From positions 682,001 to 746,000 of the forward strand of contig JAGQDJ010000024.1 of the NCBI GenBank assembly GCA_022885665.1: DNA of 64,000 bases, read 5' to 3'. Below are positions 12,101-25,000 of the stretch, in pieces (position 1 is the first letter of the stretch; every line of letters begins with the position of its first letter). The notes below the pieces were generated by a model. That model was not told where the DNA came from. It worked only from the letters and a program-made list of their open reading frames with translations, and made no database searches. Source of the stretch: Triops longicaudatus. Lineage: Eukaryota > Arthropoda > Branchiopoda > Notostraca > Triopsidae. The translations under genes were made by a program, and so were the position numbers.

Positions 12101-13868
12101 AGTATCGACAAATCTACGCCTTATTAACATTTATGTTAGACGTCGGCCGCAAGAGACAATGCCTTCATCACGCTACACCGCAAGCTGATTAGACATAAAG
12201 AAGCTCGTCGACAAAACAAAAAGGAAAAAAGGTTGTCCATATGTTGGATTCGATGAAAAAGGGCCCAGCGGCGCCAGAAGCACGGGCGTGGATACTTTTC
12301 AACCCTGGCCTTCTAATTTCGAACATCCTCCGACCGGATAAAAACCCACAATATCGAAAAACGACATTTTTGCTGGGTTTATGCAAAAATAAGCCATGCA
12401 TAGGAACCCGGCCCATATCGTTTTCCATCATTAAACACTGGCTCTAAAACAAACCCTTTCTATTCGTCGACAAGGGAAACTTATCAAAACCTGACTTGTC
12501 ACCTATACACTAGGCACACAATAACTTCCTTTTCCGTTCGGGTTTTCAGTGAACTTTTTGAAAACCCGCCACAACCATAAGATGCACAGAACTGACCCTT
12601 TCACGACAAGGTCCAACCGCCCATCACATTGGCATCCGCCAACCTATACTATTAATATATAACCTAAGAAATGAGCTCGCATCCCTAGAATTATCATTTC
12701 CGCTTACTTGAAACGCTCCACAAAGGCTTCAAAACCATCAACGAACAACTGTCCCCGGACGAACTTCATTAGCACACGCAAAGCAGTAAATACATTAAAA
12801 GCATTCTCTGGCGCTTTTAACCATGTGTGTACATTTATAGACGATGCAGTCAGCCTGGGAGTCTGTGCCTTTTCTTTCCAGGTTGCGAAGCACGCCACTA
12901 ATTGGTAAAACGATCCTCGGGTCTGCAAGCTGCATTCATCAGGTAGACGTCGCTGGCGCCGCGAACTTTGTAGGGAAAACACTCAGGTGACGCGCTGTGT
13001 TGTTCACAAAAATGGCCCCGACGCTATTTCTTGCTTTAATCTGGGTAAGGATCATCTGACAGTCCAACGCCCTCAATATTTCTGTCAATTTGTTCATTAC
13101 CTTACCCCCCAACCCCCTTCACCCAGCCCTCTAAACACTCGGTACAGAGCGCGAAAACGAGATCCCATAAATCTTCGCTCTAATCCTGTTCTGTGGCAAA
13201 ATTTAAAGGAGGGGAAGGGAAAAGAACTGCGACGTTTATCTGCAGTTTGTCGCCGTTTGGGGCTGTACAACAGTTTGATCTCCCTATTCATCAAAAATTG
13301 GTTTTGTCATGCCCGTGGGATGACCAGCACACGGGACACGGAAGGAAAAAAAGAACGGAAGGAAGGATATTCAAGTGGATGCAGCGTGAGGGGAAGTAAT
13401 AACTAATCAGTAATCTAACCAACCATCGCCTTCCGTGCTATGGATAGCCCCCCACCCCTTGGAACACCCTCTAAGCCTTTCCCTGAGCCTCAAAACCTGC
13501 TTGAAAAACGCGCGTTTCCTTCATACGTGGTGCATAGCATCCATCGCTGCTATGGATAAAAGCTATAACACTATCGTTTCCGGTGTAACGGTGTCAAAAC
13601 TCCATAGCACGACACCTGATAGCATCGTCGACCGCTCCCAGATGAATCACCTATATATATGTGAAGTGTAAAGAGGACTATAATATTCTCTTCAGAAGGC
13701 TATTATAGCCATGTGTAGGGGGAAAACCATCCAGGGTAAGTTTTTGCGTGCATCATGAGCAGGCAGGTGATAATACAAAAGATGAGCAGTTCTCTAAAAG
13801 GTGCCGGATGAGCCAACTTAACAGAGGACGTTAACAAGAGAAAAAGGCGAAAATAGACCCGCTAATAT
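9199..13868. other. Intergenic DNA, no recognised gene
   Basis: Short overlapping open frames occur on both strands, the longest about 140 codons at 12987-13406. None has a recognisable domain or a consistent exon structure. No transposon termini or RNA genes were seen. Confidence 0.5.
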
Positions 13869-13884
13869 CCCCCCCCCCCCCCCC
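13869..13884. repeat. 16-nt poly(C) run
   Basis: An uninterrupted run of sixteen C residues. C homopolymers recur in the window (9.16 kb, 53.6 kb) and two of the three coincide with N positions. Confidence 0.9.
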
Positions 13885-14735
13885 TCTTTCGGAAAACTTA
13901 CAGCTGAACGCACTATCATTCGGTGTGCGTGCAGAGTCAACACCTGGAATTAGCTAGCTTTTTCCCCCGGATTAAATAACACTCCTTAACGTACTTTAGA
14001 ACAAGGCTGGTCCGAATACTCCTTGTACCTTTAAGCAGACCAACGCAATTCCAGTAATTTGGTCCAGATTTCTTTTCAAAACGTCTTTTAAACACTAAAG
14101 AAATGAGCCTCTACCGCCTTTCTAATTTCATTTTTTTTTTTCTGGGCAAGGATGCTCAGCATTGCCTGTTGAATCAGCATGAGCACAGTCCTGAATGTAT
14201 ACCACCCGCAGTTTTATTTTTGCTTCGAATCAAACGCAATTTGTAACTGAAATTCAAGTTCATTTTAGACTCAAAATTTAATCTTACGCAGACACAAGTT
14301 TATTTTTGCTTTGACACAAAATTCACTGTTACCTAGGTTCAATTTTAGCGCAGGTAGCAAGTGCTTTTGATACCGCCCTTTAATTCGTACGAAAGCTAAT
14401 TATGTAATTTGGCAGTTATGTCAATTGCAGGATTTCGTAATCATGATAATCACACAACGCAATGTGACATTATTTTAAGGATTTTATAATTATTTTATTA
14501 TAACAAAACGCTGGATATAATTACTATGTGTCCTTCTTCTCCGACTTGGAAGAACATCTGACGCCAAGACCCAATAAATGCTTCATACACGTTTGTGTGT
14601 TACAACAATGGCTAAAGTGGGCCAGGTCGAGTGGTGTGCTTTATAATCTCGCTATCTGTGCTTGTTAATTACTGTACTTATTAGCCCATTATGTAACGTG
14701 ATGTGTCCAATGCACACATGAAAAACGTTCGGAAA

Positions 14736-14789
14736 CTTAAGATACCCTGAACGTTTGAAAAAGGTATGAAGCTTAAGATACCCTGAACG
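14736..14789. repeat. Two-copy tandem repeat with 36-nt period
   Basis: The 18-nt word CTTAAGATACCCTGAACG occurs identically at 14736-14753 and 14772-14789. The spacer between the copies is partly similar to the sequence flanking them. Confidence 0.85.
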
Positions 14790-17700
14790 GTTCCATAACG
14801 TAACGCATATAAAATTCTGGAAATTTTACTGTTCACTTAAAATTTATAACCTTAGTTATAACGTAGTTATAACCGTAGCTTAGTTACTAAAAATGGAAAC
14901 AAATATGGAAAACAGGGAAACTAGAAATTTACGACAAGTTAAGAAGAAAAGCTTAACTGGAATTTCGCGGAGAGAAATATTTCTTTAAAAATAAGAATTC
15001 TTTGCAAGCTACGTGCTGACATTTATTCGGACAGCAGTGAAATCTTAGCTTCTTAACAGTGTTTACACAACGCTTAAACAAATACTGACTCCTCAGCTCG
15101 GTTCAGCGAAACATTCGCAAGGCGGGATACCTGGAGTTTTGCAGTTACATTTTGAATCTATTTCGAAAACAACCCAAAGAAAAACATGGGAATTATCTTC
15201 GGTAGAAGCAATTAAACAGGGACGTGTTGATAGCTTTGTGCAAAATAAATAAAACTAACTCCAAGCGTGGTAAGCCGGGGAAGAGGCGAAAGAAGACCAA
15301 GGCGCAATGAGTTATGAAACCGCGTCAGATTACAGTTCCCTCCAATCAAGTTAATATAACTCACGGTCTCGCGAGTTTTTGCAGCGGTGACTATACGATC
15401 CCAAGATTGAGCAACACGTAGCAATTATCTTGATTTGAGGCTCTTTATTACCGCGGTATGAAAACAACTCAAAAGAAGGCGGGAAAGCTATATATTCAGA
15501 AGGAAAGGCTGATGACGAAGGTAAGCTTTGAATATTGTTGTAACTGTTCGTTTTAACAAGACATCCACATTTTATTTCACCGTCCCTTTTTGCCGAAACT
15601 TATAGCCTGAGCCATGTGTGTGCATGAGCGGATACTACAGGCAACAGCACATAGGTGCATAAAGCCGTAGGCAACGTGAATATGAACGAAGAGATGGCAG
15701 GGACGGCAAACGTCCGTCGACTAATGAATTCGCCACGCTTGCTGCCATGTGGTGTTAGTTTCCCTAATGGGCGCCCTAATGCGCGCTCTTCAAAGCGTTT
15801 TGACCCTAACTAATAGTTTTCCTAGGGTTCAGCCCTTATGAATCCGGGGTCACAACGCGCAATTTTCAGCAAACACGAAAACGCCGGGCTCAACATTTCA
15901 AAACGCATCATCATAAAATAAGTTGGGTATTCTTCAAGGGGATTGCACTCTTCTAGTTATTTTGCGCTTAGACAAACAAGAATCTCTCTTCGTTTACCAT
16001 GTTTAACGGGACTCTCTAGCCATCATAACCAGTGACGGCATAAGCAAGAAATGCTAAAAAAAAAAACAATGTTAGAAAGTGATAAAATAAATTTCGGGCC
16101 CATGGACAACTTTGCCTAATAAATCCTGGTTGTAATCTCCCTCGCGACGTCTTTCCCATCAACAAACCTGTTGCAATTCATTCCCATTGCTACCACGCCT
16201 CCCTTTTTTCTCGATTGCTTGTTTTCTTTCCCGAGAAATCTTCACGCCAAAAGAGACGTGCACATTTGTGCCATGGAGTTCAAGACTAGCTGGAAAGTTC
16301 AACAAAGTCGACCTCTAACTAATAAAATATGGTGTTATGCCGGCAAACTAAATATGATCCTCCTATTCGTACACATTACCCATGCGATCCTCTTGTAACT
16401 TACAGGAGAGTACATTTCTTTTTTACTTTGCCAATGAAGTGCTGGTTTCCCCCAACGTCCCATATAGCGTACACCACCAATTTCACACTCTGCTTCCCCA
16501 GCAAGCAGCACCGCCGCGGTTCCTGACATGAGTTGCAATAAGCTGCTAAGATATGTTATCTTAATTGCTTTTCTCCCTGAAACCCACATTTAATGAGACT
16601 TTCTCACGCCACGAGCATGTTACCTTCCCACCACTGCCCAATTTTCACCCAAGGAAGAGTGAATATGAGGGCTGCTGGCGTCCTGTAGGATGCTGGATAT
16701 AAACTTGAGTGCGCTCCAGGGGTCAGCCCTACAAACTGCTTTCATTTCGTTCCCTACGTATGTATAAAGAGATCAAACGTCCCAACCATAGGTTCTTCCC
16801 GAACCCAAACGTGGCTGGCTTGTTTGTTAATACAATATCCGAAAACGTAACAAGAGCTTGTTGGAAAACCAAATTACATGCTTTAACTTTCCACGGCAAC
16901 TTATTGGAAGAACCATGTGGGCACACGTGACCTGCACGCTCCCGCGAGTCTCCATTAATTGCGCCCTCCCCAAACTTATCATCTCAATTTTGCCAGTAGC
17001 TTTAATGGTAAGTGCTCTCAAATGAGTCGCACAATGCCTCTTCCGCAGTACAATACCAGTCTCTCAACCATTTCTGTTACGCCAGGGAACTTGCCATGGT
17101 TACCTAAAGTATGAACCCCATCTCCGCCCAAAGCGTGGAGTAAGACGAGTGCTAAGACCAAAAACCTTATCAGTCAACCTTTTAGGGATAAGGCGTGTGA
17201 CGATTGATTACTACATCTAGCGTATGCGTTGCTCGAGCATGGCAAGCAAACGGTTGCCACACACGGAGGACAGGTGCAAATGACTATATATCTTAGGCAC
17301 TGGTGTTTACACTGCGAGAAGAATAGAAGCTTATCAGCCTTTCCCTTTCTCTCACACCTCACAGAGAAGAATGTTATCTCAGCACCTGAGTTCAGATCAC
17401 CTCCGTCTCAACAAAACTCGAAACCTCAGCATTTTATAGGCAAGAGTAACACCCATCCCTAACGTCACCATATTTACTGGTTAAGGAAACGTTTAAAATT
17501 TTTACTGCGGTGAAAAATGAAACGCTACCAACTGCGAAACGCACTGGTGTTTGTGCAAGTAGTACGGCCCACGAGCGAGTATGTCACAATATGCTTAATG
17601 AGCACTATAACAGAAGCTCAAAGTCAACTGCGGCTTCAAGTGTCACGGGCTTATTGATTTTACAAGGCAGGTGTGCTATGTTCTTAGCTTTGGATAAAGT

Positions 17701-18888
17701 CAGAAAGCCCCACCAGACATCGTCGAGAGGAAATGGCAGCTTAGGGACACAACTGCTGCAACAATCTTCCGCTTTCGGGAAAGAGCAATCCCTACTTTTT
17801 TTCCTTTGACTTTTGAGAAGGAAGGAAAGAGCCATATTTTGCGCCTTCCTTGTCCTGTTACTTGTCAAAAGTGTCTAGTTATAAGCCCTGATGGTTAGAG
17901 CTCTCACGGAAACGCAATCCATCGCCCCGCGGAGTGAGTACACACATCTATTTATACACATTCTCCCCTTATGTGGAGCTGTCTTGCTTGGAACTGCACC
18001 TACGTTTCCTTTGGGGCTGTACACAAGCAGATCCAATTTCACAATCTATGTGTTTTTTAAGGTTCTTTTTCACCTGAATATTGAAGCGCAGATGTCCGTT
18101 CCCCCCATTTCCCCCCCCCCTGACCGCACCCTTTGTAAAAGGACGCATATGTTACCACCACTAACTTGTATTTCGTTACCCATCTAACGCTAAGTCTTTG
18201 ACCTATGCCACGTTGCTCCATATACGACCATGCAACGCCATTTACGCGCCTGACTCGTTTCTCCCTTTACAAAAAGTGGGTTCACCTCATATGCTCTTAC
18301 CTTTGATCCTTATGGCTCCGTCTCACTGCATGCGGACCAGCTGCTCTACATTGCTGTTCACCGTACTCAACACCTGTCAAAAGAAAAAACACGCCAAATA
18401 ATAGCGAGCGATTATTGAAAACTCTTTAAAAAGGTCACATGTACAAAAGGAGGGGGCTCGGTGATACGAGACAACCATCATTTCTCCTCCCATTCAATCT
18501 GCGCTAAACTGCTCCACAGCCGCAGCTGGCAACTAATTAAACTTTCTTACTATACATAGGATCGTGATTTTCAATCAAAACCGACTCGTGAACCAGGAAG
18601 ATCGGTTGGGACATGTCATGAGGGTATACAAGGACCCTTGGGTGCGAATGATAAAATCAAGGGGGTGATATCACCAGCTTTAGGGCGGTAGTAGTCTGAA
18701 TCACCTCATCTCCCCATATAGAAGAAGCCAGGCATAGAAATTGTTGTCCTTCCCCTCAATCTGTGCAAGTATCTACATGGTGCAGTTGACCTGCTCCGTG
18801 CTTTCTAATATGGATATTGACAACAGAGGTGCCTAGCTATATCCACGTAGCAAGTTTGGCTGAAGGTGTTGCTTAGTCGCCCCGCTGT

Positions 18889-18907
18889 GACAGCAGCAGC
18901 TGCTGTC
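18889..18907. repeat. 19-nt near-perfect palindrome
   Basis: Nine-base arms GACAGCAGC and GCTGCTGTC flank a single central A. The core CAGCAGCTGCTG contains the E-box CAGCTG. Confidence 0.85.
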
Positions 18908-19054
18908 TTAGCTTGTTGTATGAATGCCGTATGCAGTTCAAAGCGAAGCAAACGGCTCACTTTTATTCAGAGCTAATGTGGCATTGAGTCGGGGGTGGTG
19001 CATGGGTGCACGAGCTAAAGCTTTGCCTTTGCATGCACCTACTCCTTGTCTATA

Positions 19055-19074
19055 GTAATACAGTACTGTATTAC
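19055..19074. repeat. 20-bp perfect palindrome
   Basis: GTAATACAGTACTGTATTAC is its own reverse complement. It could be a cruciform seed or a dimer-binding site. No element is attached to it. Confidence 0.9.
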
Positions 19075-21568
19075 AATGCAAGCTTGAATGTCAAAGAGCA
19101 CCCATTCCGACAGGGCTCTAGCGTTCCGCTACTATACGGCATCTGCTGCAGAATTAGGCCAGGCTTTTTTCATTGGGGAGACCACTTGTTCAATGTGTAT
19201 GTGTGTGCGGCGTTAAGGGTGCGCGTATAGAAGCCAGACAAGGCTAGGGTGGGCTTAAGAAAGACACGTGCCTAAGCGAAAGACCCAAGACCGAAAGTCA
19301 TACGCACCTGGACTTATGTTAGGTACGATTACCTCGCATAATAGTAAATTACAATTTAAAAGCGGTCTATAAAAGAAGTAAAAGCGCAGATCGACACTTT
19401 TCGGGTTAAGGCTTTTGACACATAAAATCTCGGGAAACAAGTTTGGGAAATAACCGGTTGGAACTAAAACAAGAAGGTCTTTAGACTGGCTTAACAACAC
19501 CAGACCTGAGAGAAATCTCGTTTTTTACCTTTTCCTGCGAGTCAAGGGACAATTTTACGTCAAATCCATGACTCATGTCCAGCAGCTTAAGGTTTCTAAA
19601 CATGGAGACTATGTGAATGTGTAGGAAATAAGACGGAATATTTTGATGACAAGTTTGACTCACGACCCAGGTGCCAACGACGTTTACTGATGAAAACGCG
19701 ATGAGAAGGATCAAAATTCTCCCTTTTTACCGAAACCTATCACTTTCCCTGACTTTGGCTACCTATAGACTGATGGCCATGATGACAGATGGACAGACCC
19801 GCTATTATTCAACGCGTGTGAGAATTCTATTCCGAAGGGGTTTGGGGTAGAAATATTTCATCTTGAAAGGCTTAAAATGGTAGCGTTTCAAATCGTCTAA
19901 CGATCTTGATTAGTATTCGACAAAGCATGGGTCGATTATCCTATTCATGCTGTCACCATGTTCCTTTTTATTTTCGAAAAATTTTGGGCTGTGGTTTCTG
20001 AATGTTATTACACAATCAGGCAAGATCGTCTTTAAGCGTTCTCTTGGCATTCATGGAGAAGCCAATACTGAAAAAGAAACCTTAAGTTGGTGTAATAAGT
20101 AAAAAGAAGAATACCCTTCAATAGCCTTCACCTTGACTCCATTTGCTTCTGAATGAGTAGCATAGCTCATAACTCCTAACTAACTTCTTTTACCGCGAGT
20201 ATAAAGCAAAGGCTATGCTCCGCATTACGAAACATGTCTTTGCCCAAGATGACAACCAAAGCTAAGCGAGTAGCTTCTTTTATGCGACGCGTAAGAGGGG
20301 ACTCAAAAAGCTAAAGAAAGGGGACAAAAACCGGTCGCGTTATTTACGATGGCGCGGTTGTCACCAGCAAAAACATCATGTGAACTCCGAAAAAAACCCT
20401 TTGAGCATGCATAGAGGCGAACATAGTCCAGACTTGTTGAGCCATTTTCCAGGTGCAACCCAGGTGAATGAAAGGGGTGATCGCCTTAGCTCACCAGTTA
20501 AATAAGCTTCCCCTCTGCCTTATGGGGCACAGCACAGGCGAAAGAATGAAAAATGGAGCATCCTCTGAATGTAGCGCAGAACCTTTCAGATAAAAGATGT
20601 AAAAGGTGGTCGAGAATCAGTACTTTGAACACAAGAACATTCACATGCGTGAACCCGCACCATCATCTCCTTCGATTCCCATGTAATAGAGCAACAAAGG
20701 TCCCCAAAAGGGTAGCGCAGAGTAACCGGCTAACCGTTCCATACACACAGGATAGAAGGAGCCCAGTAAGCCTGCGTCCCGTATGGATGGGAAAAAGTGT
20801 AACGTAAATGCAGTGATCAAAAAGGCCCTTATGCACTTCCTGAAACCGACAGAAACCCTTCACTTTCCCCCTTTTACAAAAATTCTGAAATATTTCTACG
20901 AGATCTACGCATTTCATCTTTTCAACAGTTTTCGAACATGTTCAGTACCTCACTGTTACTAGTCGAAAATCATTGTTACCTTCAATGGCCCGAACTGAAG
21001 TGCAGCGCTGTCTGAAAGCAGCTTAAGCAATGGAATTTGCTGCTCATTGCCTATATTCAGGCAACTCAGAGAATATGTCTCGTTAACAGGGATTTCTTTT
21101 ATTGGAAAATGTTCGAATATGAAACCCGTATAATATACATGTATGTGTAAGAAATTTATTTTTACGCAATACAATAAATTTTTTTCGAGCTCTGGCAGTG
21201 TCCATGTTTCGCAGTTTCAAACATGCATTAAACTACTACCGCTAGGTTTCTTCCGTAACCCATCTTGTCCAAATTTTTCCACAACAACAATACAGGTTTG
21301 TTTTTCAATTAACATATCCCATTCTGCAAGAAACTTAAGCAATAGAATTCTCTTCTTATTGCGTATAATCAGGATAAGTGAGTGCAGGTTCAGGTAACAA
21401 TGAATTTCAGTGAACGGAAAACGGTCGAATGTGAAATGAACTAACGAATTTATCAGGAAAATTCTTTGTAATTTTTCTTAAAAAAGGATTAAATACTATA
21501 TCGATAGTTAAATCAGTAAACTTTCACTCTCTGTTAAAGAAATATTAAAAATTACCCAATCAGGAATG

Positions 21569-21610
21569 CTCAAGACGATAAGACGCCGAAACGTTGGAGT
21601 GGTTCGTCTA

Positions 21611-21641
<31 letters not shown>
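21569..21641 (+). repeat. Poly(A) run preceded by a degenerate hammerhead-like core, possible retroelement 3' end
   Basis: CTCAAGA (21569-21575) and CCGAAACG (21586-21593) resemble the CTGANGA and CGAAAC core of hammerhead ribozymes found in Penelope-like elements, but one core base differs and stem II is poor. Thirty A residues follow at 21612-21641. No reverse transcriptase frame is nearby. It may be a decayed retroelement or SINE tail, or a plain homopolymer. Confidence 0.3.
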
Positions 21642-21642
<1 letters not shown>

Positions 21643-21996
21643 ACCTAGATAGAGTGAAATGTGTTTCTTTGGGTAATGGTAAAGTTAAGTTTCCTTATTT
21701 AGGGTGAAAATCACGTTCTGGTAAGCGATATTTAAGTAGCTCAGGGAAAAGATTAGCAAATACAGGCTTACATGGATTACAACGAACGATGATTTAACCC
21801 GACATATAACTTTCTACCTTATGCGGTATATTTTAATTACTAGAAACGATTTGGGGGTATCGTTACTGATAGCATTATGCGATGACTCACAAAAAAAATA
21901 GAATGCTCTCAAAGCATTACGTGGAATAAAGCAAGCCTGTTAACGATAACACAAGGCAGGTGTTTAGAAGACGTCGACAATGAAATCTGATTCGAA

Positions 21997-22007
21997 GGGA
22001 AATTTCC
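21997..22007. promoter_or_regulatory. NF-kappaB/Dorsal-type binding site
   Basis: GGGAAATTTCC is a symmetrical match to the Rel-family consensus. Dorsal is a known activator of snail in flies, but this site lies about 14 kb upstream of the Snail gene and a single match is expected by chance in some windows. Confidence 0.25.
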
Positions 22008-25000
22008 AAGCTCTCTCGATCTCCATATTCCTTATTGTAGGCTAGTGCAGCTGATCTGCATTATTTTTTCTGGTCTCGCTTCTATTGTTATACTAAACGC
22101 ATCTGGGTGCCAGGACATCCATGGGAGGGCTTTATTCTGGGAACTCTCAGCCGAGAGAAGAGACATATATTGTAGCAAGGTTCACCACGTCTAGTTGCTG
22201 CAGTAATCACAAATCAGTTCGATGCTACGTCCGATATAGAGCCCTATATACAAAAGCTTTGAATGGCTCTTGGATGTCGAAGGTTTTTCTGGCCTAGCAG
22301 ACGCTGGTTTCACTTGCCGGGTCACCTACAGGTCAGGGGCTCGTAGTTTTCTATTCTTCTAAACACCGAAGGGAACCAAGGAAATGTTAGCATATGCAAA
22401 AGAAGCTAAAAGGTGCATCAAGGGGTGCTGCAGGTGAGAAACACAAAACGGTCTATTGCTTTACCGGATACAGTACTGGACTTGACCTAACTTAACCTCT
22501 ACGCCAATACAAACAAGCAAACAGTACTTCTCAATTGTCTGCGTGTATATTCATCTGCACTTTAAAAGCCCGTGCGGGACATTCCAGCTACAGAATTTTT
22601 TGCTGACATTCGTTTTACACCGTATTATACGTGCATTCATCTGTGCTTTCGAGCTCGTCGGAAGACCTATTATCCCTAGGCATAAAAACTGACGGTTGAG
22701 GTAGATATGCTAATTACCAGTTATCTGCAGGTGTTGCAGAAGCTGAGAACACTATGACAGTTCGTAAACCGAATATTTAGTGCCCCTAAACTCCACAGAA
22801 ACTGGTATATTAATGAGCCTGTTAACCAAAGAATCTCTGCTTCTCACTTGCAATATATCTACAGACTCATCCTACTGTAAGAACTCCCTAATCTGCCAAA
22901 CGATACTCATCGCCCAAAGCGTGGCCATGCCCATTTCGGCTTCTTGTGAAATCAAAAAGTGATCGTCTGCCAAATATTACTACCAACAGGCTAAGAAAAA
23001 GACCAAAAGAAAATCATTTTTCTACTGTTGTTTTTCCCTAAGTCAGGTAGAAGTAAGCTAATTCCTTATATACATTTGAGGACGAGAGACCTTTTTGGGA
23101 AAAACTTTTGCAGGTTTAAACCAAATAAATTTCGGCCCAAACTGGTCTTTTCTTCCTCGAAATCAAAGAAAACTGTATTTTCTGTATGTTTTCTCCTTTT
23201 TTCTGAGGGAAAATACCTTGCGAGCAGGCAAGACCTTGAATAGATGATGGTCATCCGAAAAGGAATGCCAAGGCGAAGGAGATGAGGGGTTTCTTTCTCT
23301 TCCGTGCGATAGCCGGTTACCCAGATATTTTTGTTGACAAGTAAAGTATAGCCAAGGTCCAAGTTTGCCATCTTTTCTTATGTAACCATTCCGTATCTAC
23401 CCGTCTTCTTGCCAGTACTCGATGACAGATTACAATCAGACTTGAAATATACATTAGAGTCCATTATTACTTTTCTTCAATCTTACCATGTCATCCCTTC
23501 GACACTTCCTTTCAAATACAATTTTACTATCATTTTTCCTATTTTTCTAAAACGACAGTACTTTTTACCATATTTGCGAGTTAGCATTTTTAAATTTTAT
23601 TTCCTAATTAAAAAAGTGCTAAATGTAGCACTTGCCACTTTTTCACTGAAAAAAATAAGGATTTTTACTTTTTGAAATGAATTTACAATATAACCAGAAT
23701 ATCCTCAAGAACGCACGGGAGTGGCAAGATAAATGGTTACGGAAGAATACATCCTACGTTTTCCGAATTTCAATAATAATTGCTTACGATTGCTTCACTA
23801 AATGTACTTTTTTTCCTGTGTAGATGTATTACTTATTTTTAACACGCAAGAAATTGGTTTCTACAATTTCTTGGCTGAAAAATCGAAGGATAAATGAGGG
23901 TTTGAGTGCAAGTGTCGTTCGAACTAGTCTAGACAGTATATTAGCCATGTATTATGCAAGCATCTTAGCGGAGAATCTGTTCGAAAATCGGTTGATCTAT
24001 ACCCAAACGGAGCACACATATTTTTCGTCTTCGTCCTAATTCGTGTCACAAGGAGAGAGTTTGACGGATGACTGTAACAGCCCAAAGGTTTCGAAAAAGC
24101 CTAACTCGGATGTCGCCCAGGCAGGGCAAACCCATAGAGAGTGTAAAGAGCGAAAAAAAAGGTGAAAAGAGGTACAACCTTGTCGACTTAATGGGTTGCA
24201 TGGGAGGGAAAAACGCCGAAGGAAGCTTTCTATAAGCCCCGTAATTTACATGCTATTCAATAGCTCATATGTGATGTATAAGACACCCTAGCGTGAATGT
24301 CAGTGAGTTCGATTATACCAGAATTCCACCGCAGTGTCTACGTTTAGCCCACAGTTGAATTTAACTAAATAATAGCTTATTACTCCCCAGGACAAACGCC
24401 ATTTTTCATATTCGAACCGCAAATAGAACCTATAGAAAAAAAGGCATCAATCTAAGCTCCACTCAATGAAGTTTTCGAATGCCTAATGTGGAAGCGACGG
24501 AGCGCTTACGTCGGACTGTGCTTGTTGCACGACCAAGTTAAACAACAGTTCATTTCCAGTTACGCAGCACTTGCACGACAGCGACTTCTGTGCGTAAATT
24601 TCTGCTACATTTCTAGTTGTATTGAAGTATTCGCCATAGAAAATTTACTGTTAATTACAATCGCTTTTGAAGACAACAATACATTGCGAATACCCTAGTC
24701 TTTTTTTTAAAGAAAAAGATTCGAGTATACACGCGAATTTTGCGATTGAAAAATTCATTTTTGCTTAGTGCGTTGTACAGCAGAGAATAGTGTTAATTTT
24801 TTCTTCTTAAAGGAAGGGTATAGAACAGGGCACAATGTATAACACGTACACTATACATCTCACAGTTTCGTTTATCACGCTCCGCGAGGGAAATACCCGA
24901 AACCGTGTGTCGAGCAATGCCGCCCGAACTAGGAGAAACTGTAACGGGAAATTGTGTTACCACAAGCGCCAGATCAAAGACAACGCCCTTTCACCGGGCA

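Larger units (their letters stand above)
13885..20899. other. Intergenic DNA with an AT-rich block at about 14.1-15.1 kb
   Basis: No gene is recognised. The AT-rich part holds a short tandem repeat (14736-14789) and repeated AGTTATAAC words near 14,850-14,875. The remainder is mid-GC, with short open frames that lack domains. Two near-perfect palindromes, at 18889-18907 and 19055-19074, are listed separately. Confidence 0.5.

Noticed and set aside
12987..13406. 139-codon open frame on the plus strand
   Set aside because: Non-ATG start, overlapping frames of similar size on the other strand and in another frame, and a proline/arginine mix typical of random translation.
15512..15532. 21-nt segment between TTCAG and GTAAGC that could be a microexon
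   Set aside because: The acceptor lacks a pyrimidine tract and nothing around it supports a gene.
23824..24039. 71-codon frame starting right after a strong acceptor-like TTTTTTTCCTGTGTAG
   Set aside because: No recognisable domain and no clear donor; T-rich tracts produce such acceptors often in AT-rich DNA.
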